The notes: generated by a model from the sequence alone, not told the origin. A stretch of DNA of 64,000 nt from Stomatobaculum longum (GCA_000242235.1 JH590862.1:1-64000), one strand, 5' to 3'. Positions 12,326 through 21,036 are shown, numbered from the stretch's first letter. Made by a program: numbers and translations.

Positions 12326-13363
12326 TCAGTTTCCGCTCCCCGCCGGGAGCAGTTCCTTAAGTTCCGGCGCTCTCTGAATGAGGCCCTCCTGCTTCATCCA
12401 GTCGATGTTCTCCTGCCAGCAGCTCTCTGTCTGCGAGAGGAAGGGCGCACTGTCGCTCTCCATCTTCGGCAGCAGCACGGCCGCACTCTTCTTCTCGACA
12501 TTCTCACTGAGCGGGAAGTTCTCGGCATTCTGCTTTTCGAGCAGCAGCTTCACAGCCGCGTCCGGGTCTGCCTTGAAATCCGCAAAGCCCTTCTTTGCCG
12601 CGCGCACAAATTTCTCCGCGAGCTCCGGCTTATCTTTCAGCACGCTGTCATTCGTAATCAGGCAGAGCTCGTAGTAATTCGGAACGCCGTACTCGGTCGG
12701 CGAGAAGTAGTTGAGCGAAAAGCCCTCTTCCTCAAGCTGCGGCACCTCGTGGTTCACGAGACAGCCTATGGTCGCATCCACCTGCCCTGTGGTCATGGAG
12801 CTCATGAGATCAAAGCCCACATTCTTTAAGGTGAGGGCGCTCGTATCCGCGCCGACCTTCCGCATGAGCACCGAAATCATGGCCTCGGAGAGCGGCGTCC
12901 CCGCATAGCCGACGGTCTTGCCCTCGAGGTCCTTCGGACTCAGAATATTTTTATCCTTCAGCGAGAGCACAATGTTCAGCGGGCTCTGGCAGACCGCACC
13001 GAGCGACTTCACCTTGACGCCCTGATCCGCGACCATCTGGATGATGTCCTGCTGATAGTAGAGTCCGAATTCCGCCTTGCCCGCCGAGACGAGCGAAATC
13101 GCATCGTTCTCGTTCGAGGGGAACTGCACATGGACATTGAGTCCTTCTTCGGCAAAGTAGCCCTTCTCGATTGCCTCATACAAAAAGGCGTGCACGGCAT
13201 TCGGATACCAGTCGAGGACAATGTTCACATCCTCCGCTTTCTCCTGTCCCTTGGCCTGTTTCTCGGGCTTGCCGCCGCAGGCTGTGAGCGCCGTCAAAAG
13301 CGCAAGTCCGGTCACGGCAGCCGCTATGCGCCGCCAAATCTGTCCGCCAAACCGTTTCTTCAT
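12326..13363 (-). CDS. thiY: ABC transporter substrate-binding lipoprotein (pyrimidine / thiamine precursor)
   Basis: 345 residues. An N-terminal lipoprotein signal has lipobox LTAC with Cys29. The body is an NMT1/ThiY-like periplasmic-binding fold: VLDWYPNAVHAFLYEAIEKG at the start, then AGKAEFGLYYQQD and KTVGYAGTPLSEAM. It should capture a 4-amino-5-hydroxymethylpyrimidine-type precursor at the cell surface. The start at 13363 has AAGGAGGAGAG and overlaps the permease stop by 4 nt (ATGA). The TPP riboswitch ahead of the operon supports the thiamine link. The exact ligand (HMP, formylaminopyrimidine or another) is inferred. Confidence 0.88.
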   Translation of the reverse strand: MKKRFGGQIWRRIAAAVTGLALLTALTACGGKPEKQAKGQEKAEDVNIVLDWYPNAVHAFLYEAIEKGYFAEEGLNVHVQFPSNENDAISLVSAGKAEFGLYYQQDIIQMVADQGVKVKSLGAVCQSPLNIVLSLKDKNILSPKDLEGKTVGYAGTPLSEAMISVLMRKVGADTSALTLKNVGFDLMSSMTTGQVDATIGCLVNHEVPQLEEEGFSLNYFSPTEYGVPNYYELCLITNDSVLKDKPELAEKFVRAAKKGFADFKADPDAAVKLLLEKQNAENFPLSENVEKKSAAVLLPKMESDSAPFLSQTESCWQENIDWMKQEGLIQRAPELKELLPAGSGN

Positions 13364-14154
13364 GAATCTCTCCTCCTTGTCTCTTCTCTGTCGCTGTCTT
13401 GATGATTTCGAAACCTGAGCGCTCTCGTCTCTATCTGCCGCGCAAGTGCCGTGAGCAGCATTGCCGCGACACTTAAGAGCACAATCGGCGCAAAAACGCC
13501 CGCGCCGTCGAGCTGTGTCATCATGCGGCGGGAGAAATAGCCGAGCCCCGCCTGGGCGCCGAGCCACTCGCCGATGGCCGCACCGATGACCGAGAGCGGT
13601 ATTGCCATACGAATTGCCGTAAAAAAGGAAGGCAGCACAGCCGGGAGCTTTAACTTCCAAAAGAGCTGCCACCGCGTCGCACCGAGCGTCTGCATGAGTT
13701 CTGTCATCTCCGGCGGAATCGCGCGAAAACCGTCCGAGAGCGTGACCGCAATCGGGAAAAAGGTCATGAGCACGGCCGCGAGCACCTTGCTCCAGATACC
13801 GTAGCCGAGCCAGAGCACAAAGAGCGGCGCGAGCGCCGTGGTCGGAATGGTCTGTGAGGCGACAAGAAGCGGGTAGAGCGCCCGCTCCGCCGTTTTACTC
13901 TGATCCATGAGAATCGCGAGAAAAATTCCGAGCAGCAGCGAGAGCAGCAACGAAACGGCGACGACCGCCATAGTCGCCGGAAGGTGTACCAAGAGGAGCG
14001 GCTTCCGGAGCTCATAGATGCGGCGCAAGATCTGTGTCGGCGACGGCAAAATATAGGCCGCGTTCATGCGCCGCGCAAGCAGTTCCCAGGCGAGTAAAAA
14101 CAGAGCCGTCAGCAAAAGGGAAGGCAACTGCCTCCGTATCGTCTTTCTGTTCAT
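13360..14154 (-). CDS. thiX: ABC transporter permease (thiamine-precursor transport)
   Basis: 264 residues with about six membrane segments, typical of BPD_transp_1 permeases. The EAA-loop motif that contacts the ATPase reads EMTELMQTLGATRWQLFWKL, preceded by PIAVTLSDGFRAIPP. It starts 4 nt inside the ATPase gene and ends 4 nt inside the binding-protein gene, so all three are translationally coupled. The permease would form the membrane channel for a pyrimidine precursor of thiamine. Confidence 0.88.
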   Translation of the reverse strand: MNRKTIRRQLPSLLLTALFLLAWELLARRMNAAYILPSPTQILRRIYELRKPLLLVHLPATMAVVAVSLLLSLLLGIFLAILMDQSKTAERALYPLLVASQTIPTTALAPLFVLWLGYGIWSKVLAAVLMTFFPIAVTLSDGFRAIPPEMTELMQTLGATRWQLFWKLKLPAVLPSFFTAIRMAIPLSVIGAAIGEWLGAQAGLGYFSRRMMTQLDGAGVFAPIVLLSVAAMLLTALARQIETRALRFRNHQDSDREETRRRDS

Positions 14155-14918
14155 GCCGTCATCTCCCGCGCGAGAAGTTGTATCAGTTCCCGCTTTAAGT
14201 CGAGCGCCGCCGCCTGTCCGAGACTCTCCACGCTACGCGGATAAGAGAGCGGCACGCGAAATTCTCTAAGCGACCGCACTGGCCGCGATGTGATGACCAG
14301 AATGCGCTCCGAGAGAAAGATAGCCTCCTCGACATCGTGTGTCACAAACAGAATGGTCCGCTTCTCCTGCCGCCACCTCTCGAGGAGCCACTCCCGCATC
14401 GAGAGCCGGGTCATATAGTCGAGCGCCGAAAAGGGCTCATCTAAGAGAAGAAGTTTTGCGCCGGTCAGCAAGGTCCGCGCGAACGCCGCCCGCTGCCGCA
14501 TACCGCCGGAGAGCGAGAGCGGGCTCTTGTCCGCCCAGCCTTGAAGCCCCACCGCTTCCAGTACAGCCTCGGCCTTCGCCCGCCGGGTCTCCCGGTCGAG
14601 CGACTTCTCGCCGAGTTCCAGCGGCAGCCCGACATTGTCCGCGACAGTCCGCCACGGAAACAAAAGGTCCTGTTGCGGCATGTACCCGCAGTAGCGCCTC
14701 TTCTCCGCAATCGGCACACCCTCCGCCAGGATGCTGCCGGACTCGGGCAAGAGAAGCCCGTTCATCAGGCGAAACAGGCTGCTCTTGCCCGCGCCGCTCG
14801 GCCCGAGAATCGAGACAAATTCCCCCGCTTCCACCCGAAACGAGAGCCTGTCCAGTAACAAAGGGCCGCTGCTCCCGGCATAGCGAAAACTCACTTCCGA
14901 AAATTCCAATGCTGTCAT
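14151..14918 (-). CDS. thiZ: ABC transporter ATPase (thiamine-precursor transport)
   Basis: 255 residues with all ABC motifs: Walker A GPSGAGKSS, Q-loop MPQQDLLFPW, signature LSGGMRQR, Walker B LLLLDEPFSALD and switch histidine VTHDVEEA. It belongs to the nitrate/taurine/pyrimidine-type ATPase group. It is the first gene after the TPP riboswitch and its terminator, with a TGAGGAGAAACA ribosome binding site. Confidence 0.9.
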   Translation of the reverse strand: MTALEFSEVSFRYAGSSGPLLLDRLSFRVEAGEFVSILGPSGAGKSSLFRLMNGLLLPESGSILAEGVPIAEKRRYCGYMPQQDLLFPWRTVADNVGLPLELGEKSLDRETRRAKAEAVLEAVGLQGWADKSPLSLSGGMRQRAAFARTLLTGAKLLLLDEPFSALDYMTRLSMREWLLERWRQEKRTILFVTHDVEEAIFLSERILVITSRPVRSLREFRVPLSYPRSVESLGQAAALDLKRELIQLLAREMTA

Positions 14919-14942
14919 TGTTTCTCCTCAAGCTGTCCATAC

Positions 14943-14981
14943 AAAAAAGGACAGAACTGCCCGATGGCATCTCTGTCCTTT
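14943..14981 (-). terminator. Riboswitch-controlled terminator
   Basis: On the minus strand AAAGGACAGA and TCTGTCCTTT pair perfectly and are followed by further T residues. It lies directly after the TPP aptamer and before thiZ, so TPP binding most likely promotes this terminator and shuts off the transporter. Confidence 0.85.
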
Positions 14982-14982
14982 C

Positions 14983-15066
14983 ATGAGATTCCTACGTTGG
15001 CATTACCCAAATCAGGTTTTCGGGTTCCGGTCCTCCGGTCTCAGCTGCACACAGCACCCCGTCTCG
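14983..15066 (-). ncRNA. TPP riboswitch (THI element)
   Basis: The minus strand shows the conserved THI core in order: GGGGTGC, then GCTGAGA, a variable P3 hairpin (CCGG...CCGG), AACCTGAT, GGTAATGCCA and CGTAGGAA. The ends can pair through GAGA/TCTC as P1. This binds thiamine pyrophosphate in the nascent mRNA and controls the three transporter genes downstream. Confidence 0.95.
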
Positions 15067-15078
15067 TTTTCTGTTTTG

Positions 15079-15107
15079 ATTTTAGTCACCCGCACGCAGG
15101 CTGTCAA
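15079..15107 (-). promoter_or_regulatory. Promoter of the TPP-riboswitch operon
   Basis: Minus strand: perfect -35 TTGACA (15102-15107), 17-nt spacer, -10 TAAAAT (15079-15084), about 13 nt before the aptamer. The -35 box sits immediately beside the 3' end of the L,D-transpeptidase gene. Confidence 0.8.
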
Positions 15108-15114
15108 GTCAGTC

Positions 15115-16944
15115 TCAGTGCACATAGACCGGCATGCCGACCGTAATTCGCTCGTAGAGCTGTTTTGCAAAGGCCGACGGGAGGTTAATGCAGCCGTGGC
15201 TGCCGTTCGACTGATAGATGTTGCCGCCGAACTTGCCGCGCCAGCTCGCATCGTGCAGCCCGATGCCGCCGTCAAACGGCATCCAGTAGCTCACAAACGC
15301 CGCATAGAGATTCTGGGACCCGCGAAGAATCCGATTCCGCTGCTTGTAAGCGATGCGGAAGTTACCGTAGTGCGTGGCTCTCTCCCGGGTCGGAAGGCCG
15401 GTCACGCAGGCGCTCTCCATCACCTTCCTGCCGTTTTCAAAGAGAATCACGCGCTGTTTCTCGATGCTGATGTCGATATAGTTCAGGCCGTGTCCCAGTT
15501 GGAACTCGGGATCGGCCGCGAGCACCGGGACAAAGAGATCGTCCTTCGCCATCACAATCTCACCGTTCAGAGACTTCGGCGTCTCCTTCACCGCGCTGCC
15601 GCCCTCGCTCTCATCGCCGCTGTTGCCCTCGGCAGTGAGGCTCTCGACCGTCTCGGTCTCGACCGGCGCCGCGCCGACCGCAATCGTATCGCCGTTGACG
15701 CTCTCGGTCTGAACCGTCTCTGCGGCGGTTTGGCTCTCCGCAGCCGTCGCCTCCGCGCCCGCCGCAGCCTGGGCGGGCGCCGGATCCGGATCCGGATTCT
15801 CGATGAAAATGCCGTCCCGGAGAGAAGCTGTCAGCACCGGACTCGCGGCATCCGCCGCTCTGTCTTCCTCGGATTTCAGCGTCGCGATGTACTCCGGCGC
15901 CTGGGTCTGCTGCGCCTCGGCCTCCTTTAGGAGCTGCTCGGCCTTCGCCTTGTCCTTCTCGCGCCGCGCCGCGCGCTTTGCGGCTTTCAGCTTCTTTGCA
16001 TTGGCCGCAAGCCGCGCCGCCTTTTGCGCCTCGCTCTCCCGCGCCGGGCGGTTGATGCCGAGCTTTGCGCAGAGAATTTGCATCATACGTTCGCTGTCCA
16101 CGACATAGTTCTCGCCGCCGTGTTCCGCGGAAAGTGCCGCGAGCTGCGGCTCAAACTGTCCCTGCAGTCCGTTCACATAGTCTTCGAGCGCCGCATAGTC
16201 AAGGCCTGTCGTGCCGTCCCGGGTCTCGCGGAGCCAGCTGTTCAGCGTCTCGCTGTCCAGCTGTACCGTTGCCTGCCCGATGAAGAAGGTGAAGTCGTGA
16301 TTGACCAGCGCGTTTCGCGCGGCTGCCTTTTCGGCCAGGGTGGCATTGTCCGCGGTCACCGCGGGCTGCACCGCAAAGGTGTCGGTGAGGTCAAGCTCGC
16401 TCTGGTCGCTCTGCAGCGCCTCGACCACGGCATTCAGAATGTCCTCTTTGCTCGCGCTCCAGCCGGTCTCCGCCGACAAAACGGAATAGCCGGCATCCGC
16501 CGTATAGTCGGAGAGTTTGGCATCCTGCGCCGGAATCGAGACCTCAAAGAGCCCCTGCTCCTCGAGAAGTTTCTCGACCGCATCGCGGTGCACATCGACA
16601 GTTCTCTTGCTCAGAAGCTCATGCCGCTGAAAAATCGCGACCGGCCACGCGAACGAGGAGCCGTCTTTCAGCGCTTCCTTCCAGTTATCCCGGCTCTCGA
16701 CCCCGAGCACATCCTTCCGGTGCAGAGAATAGCTCAGATCCTTGACGCGTATGCCGAGCGAGCCCTCGGTCGCCGCCGCCGTAATCAGTTCCTGCGCTCT
16801 CGTATAGGAAATCAGCGAGGCATCCTTTCCGTCCACTGTCGAATTCGGGTAAGTATGACCCGCAAAAAAAGCGGCCCCGGCCAGATAACAGACGCAAAGT
16901 GCTGCCGCGGCGCCACCCAGTATCTTCTTTTGTTTCCGTTCCAT
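15115..16944 (-). CDS. L,D-transpeptidase with peptidoglycan-binding domains
   Basis: 609 residues. A membrane anchor lies at about 8-30 (LGGAAAALCVCYLAGAAFFA), followed by a PG_binding_4-type region (about 40-290). Then come a Lys/Ala-rich predicted helix (about 295-350), an Ala/Glu/Thr linker (about 350-455) and a C-terminal YkuD catalytic domain (about 475-609) with HDASW and SHGCINLP, where Cys585 is the nucleophile. It should crosslink peptidoglycan stems outside the membrane as 3-3 bonds, or attach proteins. The charged helix and long linker are unusual and may span wall layers. Confidence 0.9.
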   Translation of the reverse strand: MERKQKKILGGAAAALCVCYLAGAAFFAGHTYPNSTVDGKDASLISYTRAQELITAAATEGSLGIRVKDLSYSLHRKDVLGVESRDNWKEALKDGSSFAWPVAIFQRHELLSKRTVDVHRDAVEKLLEEQGLFEVSIPAQDAKLSDYTADAGYSVLSAETGWSASKEDILNAVVEALQSDQSELDLTDTFAVQPAVTADNATLAEKAAARNALVNHDFTFFIGQATVQLDSETLNSWLRETRDGTTGLDYAALEDYVNGLQGQFEPQLAALSAEHGGENYVVDSERMMQILCAKLGINRPARESEAQKAARLAANAKKLKAAKRAARREKDKAKAEQLLKEAEAQQTQAPEYIATLKSEEDRAADAASPVLTASLRDGIFIENPDPDPAPAQAAAGAEATAAESQTAAETVQTESVNGDTIAVGAAPVETETVESLTAEGNSGDESEGGSAVKETPKSLNGEIVMAKDDLFVPVLAADPEFQLGHGLNYIDISIEKQRVILFENGRKVMESACVTGLPTRERATHYGNFRIAYKQRNRILRGSQNLYAAFVSYWMPFDGGIGLHDASWRGKFGGNIYQSNGSHGCINLPSAFAKQLYERITVGMPVYVH

Positions 16945-16991
16945 CTCTCTGCCCTTGCCTACCCTCCGTCTTCATAAAAATTTTATACTCT

Positions 16992-17020
16992 ATTTTAACA
17001 TTCGAAGCGTCTTTTGAGAA
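16992..17020 (-). promoter_or_regulatory. Candidate L,D-transpeptidase promoter
   Basis: Minus strand TTCTCA (17015-17020), 17-nt spacer, TAAAAT (16992-16997), 48 nt before the start codon. The -35 matches only 4 of 6 consensus bases. Confidence 0.4.
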
Positions 17021-17039
17021 GCTATGACAACAAAAAACC

Positions 17040-17068
17040 TTGCACACCGCAGTGCAAAGTGCTATGCT
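17040..17068 (+). promoter_or_regulatory. asnA promoter with overlapping inverted repeat
   Basis: TTGCAC (17040-17045), 17-nt spacer and extended -10 TGC-TATGCT (17063-17068). TTGCAC and GTGCAA (17052-17057) form an inverted repeat with a 6-nt centre that covers the -35 box and spacer, a good position for a repressor or an activator. Confidence 0.5.
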
Positions 17069-17117
17069 GATACGAAATTTTTTCATGTTGTTGTTTCTTT
17101 CAGATTGGAGGCAAGGT

Positions 17118-18125
17118 ATGGCACTCGTCATTCCGGAGCACTACGATCCTGTGCTCTCGGTCCGTGAGACCCAGGAGGCAATCAAATTTATCCGCGACCT
17201 GTTCCAGAAAGAGTTCGGTCGACAGATGAACCTGGAGCGCGTCTCCGCACCGCTCTTCGTGACCGAAAAAAGCGGCTTAAACGACAATCTAAACGGCGTG
17301 GAGCGCCCGGTCAATTTTGACCTGCTCTCTCTGCCGGGCGAGAACATCGAAGTGGTGCAGTCGCTCGCCAAGTGGAAGCGCCTTGCCTTAAAGCGCTACG
17401 GCTTCAAGCCGGGCGAGGGGCTCTACACAAACATGAACGCCATCCGCCGCGATGAAGAACCGGATAACCTCCACTCCTGCTATGTGGACCAGTGGGACTG
17501 GGAGCGCGTGATTCGCAAAGAGGACAGAAGCATCGAAGTGCTCGAGGACACCGTGCAGCGCATCTTCACGATTATCAAGCACATGCAGCATGAAGTCTGG
17601 TACAAGTACCCGGACGCCTGCTACCGCCTCCCGCGGGAAATCACCTTCATCGACGCAGAAGAACTTCTGAAGCGCTACCCGACGCTCACCCCGAAGGAGC
17701 GCGAAAATGCGATTGCGCGTGAGTGTGGCGCTGTCTTTGTGGAGCGCATCGGCGGCGCGCTCTCTAACGGCGAGCCCCACGACCTCCGCGCGCCGGACTA
17801 CGACGACTGGAACTTAAACGGCGACATTCTCTTCTGGTTTGAGCCCCTGCAGTGTGCACTCGAGCTCTCGAGCATGGGTATCCGCGTCTCGCCGGAGAGC
17901 CTTGACGCGCAGTTAAAGCTCACGCACTGCGAGAACCGCCGCGTCCTCCCCTACCACAAGGCGCTCTTAAACGGCGAACTACCCTATACCATCGGCGGCG
18001 GCATCGGCCAGAGCCGCCTCTGCATGCTCTTACTCGGCAGAGCGCACATCGGCGAAGTCCAGGCGAGCATCTGGCCCGAGGAGATGATCGATACCTGCGC
18101 GGCCCACAACATCACCCTGCTGTAA
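17118..18125 (+). CDS. asnA: Aspartate--ammonia ligase (asparagine synthetase A)
   Basis: 335 residues, the usual AsnA length. It makes asparagine from aspartate, ammonia and ATP through an aspartyl-AMP intermediate, with a class II aminoacyl-tRNA synthetase-like fold. Visible blocks include [39 protein letters not shown] and the C-terminal [15 protein letters not shown]. The start at 17118 was chosen for its GGAGGCAAGGT leader; the longer open frame begins upstream within the promoter. It is a single-gene unit with its own terminator, divergent from the L,D-transpeptidase. Confidence 0.96.
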   Translation: MALVIPEHYDPVLSVRETQEAIKFIRDLFQKEFGRQMNLERVSAPLFVTEKSGLNDNLNGVERPVNFDLLSLPGENIEVVQSLAKWKRLALKRYGFKPGEGLYTNMNAIRRDEEPDNLHSCYVDQWDWERVIRKEDRSIEVLEDTVQRIFTIIKHMQHEVWYKYPDACYRLPREITFIDAEELLKRYPTLTPKERENAIARECGAVFVERIGGALSNGEPHDLRAPDYDDWNLNGDILFWFEPLQCALELSSMGIRVSPESLDAQLKLTHCENRRVLPYHKALLNGELPYTIGGGIGQSRLCMLLLGRAHIGEVQASIWPEEMIDTCAAHNITLL

Positions 18126-18184
18126 AGCGCCGAACCCGCAGGCGTTTTCGGACTTGTATCCGCATCTAAGCCCGCGGCATAGAC

Positions 18185-18225
18185 AAAAAATCCGCAGACA
18201 ACCGAACTGTCTGCGGATTTTTTTG
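18185..18225 (+). terminator. asnA terminator
   Basis: AATCCGCAGACA and TGTCTGCGGATT form a perfect 12-bp stem with a 7-nt loop, followed by a T run. A-rich sequence on the other side makes it bidirectional, so it can also stop the dihydrouridine synthase transcript. Confidence 0.9.
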
Positions 18226-18347
18226 TCTTTCATCTGACGAATTTACGCCGTTTCAATCCCTTTATGCTGTTTCAATTCTTTCTCTACCGAATTGCGTCTT
18301 TTCAAAATTGAATCTTTTCGAATTTAACCCTTCCGGTCTTTTTTCGC

Positions 18348-19313
18348 TTAAAGCGTGAGCAGCTGCTCCGCCCGAACTTCGTATTCACTGAGGGTCTTAC
18401 TCTTTTTGAGTTCCCGCACCGCTCTCTCGTGTTCCGGAAAGGCAAGTCCAAGATAGTCCCAAACCTCCTTCATGCGGCAGAGCGTCGCATTTTCATAGAG
18501 GAAACTCTTTCCGTAGCCGTCGAGAAGCGCCGCATGAAAAGCACGGCGCTGCCGCTTCTCTTCCTCTTCGCACGGCATTTCTTCACCGCGCAGGCGTCTC
18601 AGATAGCGCGCCGCAAGCATCGGATCCCGGAGGAGTCCCCGCCCGAGCATGATGTGGGAGACCGAAGGGAAACGCTCCCGTATGCGGTCAATATCCGCTT
18701 CGTCGATGAGATCGCCGTTATAGCCGAGCGGCATCGTTGTGCCGTCTGCCGCGAGCGCGAACGCATCGAGATGGACCGTCCCCCGGTAAAACTCCTTCTG
18801 CACGCGCGGGTGGACAATGAGCTCGGAGAGCGGGAAGTCGTTGTAGATTTCGAGAATCGCCGGAAACTCCGCCGGATCTTTTACGCCGAGCCGGGTCTTG
18901 ACGCCGAGCTTCATGTCGGACGGGAGCTTCTCAAAGACGCACTCAAAAAACCGCCGGAGCGCCTCGCGTTCCGACAAAAAGCCGGAGCCCTTCTTCTTCG
19001 CCGTGACCGTGCCCGACGGACAGCCGAGGTTCAGATTGAGCTCGGTATAGCCGTAATCCCGCAGAATCCCCGCCGCAAAAAGGAAATCCTCCGCGTTGTT
19101 CGTTAAGAGCTGCGGAATCAGGTGTAACCCTGTATTGTTCTCCGGCAGAATGTCGCGCCGGTCCCGCTTCGTGATACCGGCACCCGCGTGTCCCGGCGAG
19201 ATAAACGGCGAATAAAACCGCGCGACGCCGCCGTAGCACGCGGCGAGCGCATTCCGATAGACATAGCCCGTGATGCCCTCCATCGGCGCAAGCGAAAATA
19301 TGATTTCTTTCAT
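18348..19313 (-). CDS. tRNA-dihydrouridine synthase family protein
   Basis: 321 residues with the Dus TIM-barrel layout. The N-terminal FMN-binding start is SLAPMEGITGYVYRNALAAC, the catalytic-cysteine region is LNLGCPSGTVTAKKKGSGFL, then VHPRVQ, GYNGDLID and IMLGRGLLRDP for FMN phosphate binding. It would reduce specific uridines in tRNA D-loops using flavin. The start is ATG 19313 next to GAGGGAG; a longer frame upstream is not conserved. The gene is monocistronic and divergent from the polyphosphate kinase gene. Confidence 0.88.
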   Translation of the reverse strand: MKEIIFSLAPMEGITGYVYRNALAACYGGVARFYSPFISPGHAGAGITKRDRRDILPENNTGLHLIPQLLTNNAEDFLFAAGILRDYGYTELNLNLGCPSGTVTAKKKGSGFLSEREALRRFFECVFEKLPSDMKLGVKTRLGVKDPAEFPAILEIYNDFPLSELIVHPRVQKEFYRGTVHLDAFALAADGTTMPLGYNGDLIDEADIDRIRERFPSVSHIMLGRGLLRDPMLAARYLRRLRGEEMPCEEEEKRQRRAFHAALLDGYGKSFLYENATLCRMKEVWDYLGLAFPEHERAVRELKKSKTLSEYEVRAEQLLTL

Positions 19314-19343
19314 CCGGATACTCCCTCTTATGATATGCCCCAC

Positions 19344-19372
19344 ATTGTAACGGAGTTACGAAAAACGCGCAA
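19344..19372 (-). promoter_or_regulatory. Dihydrouridine synthase promoter
   Basis: Minus strand TTGCGC (19367-19372), 17-nt spacer, TACAAT (19344-19349), giving a roughly 25-nt leader. Confidence 0.45.
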
Positions 19373-19377
19373 GCCGA

Positions 19378-19405
19378 TGGACAGCGCCGGAATCTGTGCT
19401 ACACT
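19378..19405 (+). promoter_or_regulatory. Promoter of the polyphosphate kinase gene
   Basis: TGGACA (19378-19383), 16-nt spacer, extended -10 TGC-TACACT (19400-19405), 25 nt before the start codon. It is back to back with the dihydrouridine synthase promoter. Confidence 0.5.
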
Positions 19406-19430
19406 GCCTGTAGAAAAGGAGGAAATCGCA

Positions 19431-20912
19431 ATGCTCGAACAAGTGAATCTGAAACAGAAACTTGCCAAGGAAGACTATCAGGCTGTGATGCCCGCCCTGA
19501 AAGCGAGACTCGCCGCGCTGGATGCACCGCTCCGCGCCGCAAATCTCCCGGTCATTCTGATTTTTGAGGGCTGGTCCGCCGCCGGCAAGGGGCAGATGAT
19601 CGGGCAGCTCATCAAAAATCTCGATCCGCGCTGGTTCACCGTCGTGAACACCCAGCCGCCGACCGAACTCGAACAGCGCTATCCTTACCTCTGCCGCCAC
19701 TGGCACACCATTCCGGAGGCGGGCAAATTCTCGATCATGGACCGCTCTTGGTATCAGGAGGTCTCGGTCCGCGCGATTGCGGACAAACTCCCCGCGCACA
19801 CCGTGGAAACCCGGCTCGCCGACATCCGCCGCTTTGAAAAAACACTCACGGACAACGGCTATCTGATTCTCAAATTTTTCCTCCACATCTCAAAGCGGGA
19901 GATGAAAGCTCGCCTTGAAACGCTCGCCGAAAACCCGGAGACTGCCTTCCGCGTCGTGAAATCCGACCGGAAGCAGGTAAAGCACTACGACGACTATTAT
20001 GCTGCCTTTGACCGCATGCTTGCCGAGACCACGACCGCCGAAACGCCCTGGACCCTGGTCTCCGGCACGGACCGCCGCGCCGCGACCGTGCAGGTGTTCC
20101 GCACCGTGATCGATGCCATCTCCGAACGACTGAACCGCCCCACCCCGCCACAGACTATTACGCTGCCGAACGAGGACACTGCCGATGCAGCGCTCTGCCT
20201 CTCCGACATCGACTTAAGTCAAACGCTCACGCGGGAGGAGTACAAAAAATGCCTGAAAGCAGAGACCGCGCGGCTCGCCAAAAATCAGAATCTTCTCTAT
20301 ACCAGACGCATCCCGATGATTGTCGGTTTTGAGGGCTGGGACGCCGCGGGAAAGGGCGGCTGCATTAAGCGTCTCTCCTCACCGCTCGACGCCCGCGGCT
20401 ACGCGGCGCTCCCGATTGCGAGCCCGACACCAGAAGAGAAAAAACGTCACTTCCTCTGGCGCTTCTACGAGCGGCTTCCGAAGAGCGGCCACATTGCGAT
20501 TTTTGACCGCACCTGGTACGGTCGCGTCCTCGTCGAGCGGATTGAGGGCTTCTGCAGCGAGGCGGACTGGAGGCGCGCCTACGGGGAAATCAACGTCTTT
20601 GAGGCCTATCTGCAGCAAAGCGGCGCTCTGCTGGTGAAATTCTGGATTCATATCAGCAAGGAGGAACAGTTAAAGCGCTTCCGCGCCAGAGAGCGCACCC
20701 CCGAAAAACAGTGGAAAATCACCGCCGAGGACTGGAGAAACCGCGAGAAATGGCCGCGCTACGAGACTGCCGTCAACGACATGTTCCGTTACACCTCGAC
20801 CGAAAACGCGCCCTGGCATGTGCTTGCCGGAAACGACAAATACTTCGCGCGAATTCAGGCGCTCCGCATTGTGAACGAGACGATAGAGGCGAGACTTAAG
20901 GAAAAGGGGTAA
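19431..20912 (+). CDS. pap: Polyphosphate:AMP phosphotransferase (tandem PPK2 domains)
   Basis: 493 residues with two PPK2 kinase domains. The first (about 1-240) has Walker A EGWSAAGKG, then MDRSWYQEV. The second (about 265-493) has EGWDAAGKGG, then FDRTWYGRVLVERIEG. Two-domain PPK2 proteins are the class II group that phosphorylates AMP to ADP with polyphosphate. The start at 19431 follows AAAGGAGGAAATCGCA; the upstream frame extension runs through the divergent gene's promoter and is not real. It ends 124 nt from the convergent BREX operon and marks its left border. Confidence 0.9.
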   Translation: MLEQVNLKQKLAKEDYQAVMPALKARLAALDAPLRAANLPVILIFEGWSAAGKGQMIGQLIKNLDPRWFTVVNTQPPTELEQRYPYLCRHWHTIPEAGKFSIMDRSWYQEVSVRAIADKLPAHTVETRLADIRRFEKTLTDNGYLILKFFLHISKREMKARLETLAENPETAFRVVKSDRKQVKHYDDYYAAFDRMLAETTTAETPWTLVSGTDRRAATVQVFRTVIDAISERLNRPTPPQTITLPNEDTADAALCLSDIDLSQTLTREEYKKCLKAETARLAKNQNLLYTRRIPMIVGFEGWDAAGKGGCIKRLSSPLDARGYAALPIASPTPEEKKRHFLWRFYERLPKSGHIAIFDRTWYGRVLVERIEGFCSEADWRRAYGEINVFEAYLQQSGALLVKFWIHISKEEQLKRFRARERTPEKQWKITAEDWRNREKWPRYETAVNDMFRYTSTENAPWHVLAGNDKYFARIQALRIVNETIEARLKEKG

Positions 20913-20953
20913 AAGACACTGACATATGCCACAAGAAAGTACCATTTTAAAAG

Positions 20954-20980
20954 GCGGGAGGCTCTGAGTGCGTCTCCCGC
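20954..20980. terminator. Hairpin between pap and pglZ
   Basis: GCGGGAG (20954-20960) pairs with CTCCCGC (20974-20980), nested inside a wider GCCACAA/TTGTGGC pair (20928-20934 and 20987-20993). T-rich sequence follows on the plus side. A second dyad, AAGCGA/TCGCTT (20995-21019), lies closer to pglZ. Together they probably terminate the two convergent units. Confidence 0.5.
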
Positions 20981-21036
20981 TTATCTTTGTGGCCAAGCGA
21001 CAATGCGAATGTATCGCTTCCTAGGCTCGTAGCCTT

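Noticed and set aside
18240-18345. Short GTTTCAAT-like motifs resembling CRISPR repeat ends
   Set aside because: Only two short copies about 20 nt apart, without a 25-40 nt repeat, spacers of regular length or cas genes. Treated as chance in AT-rich DNA.
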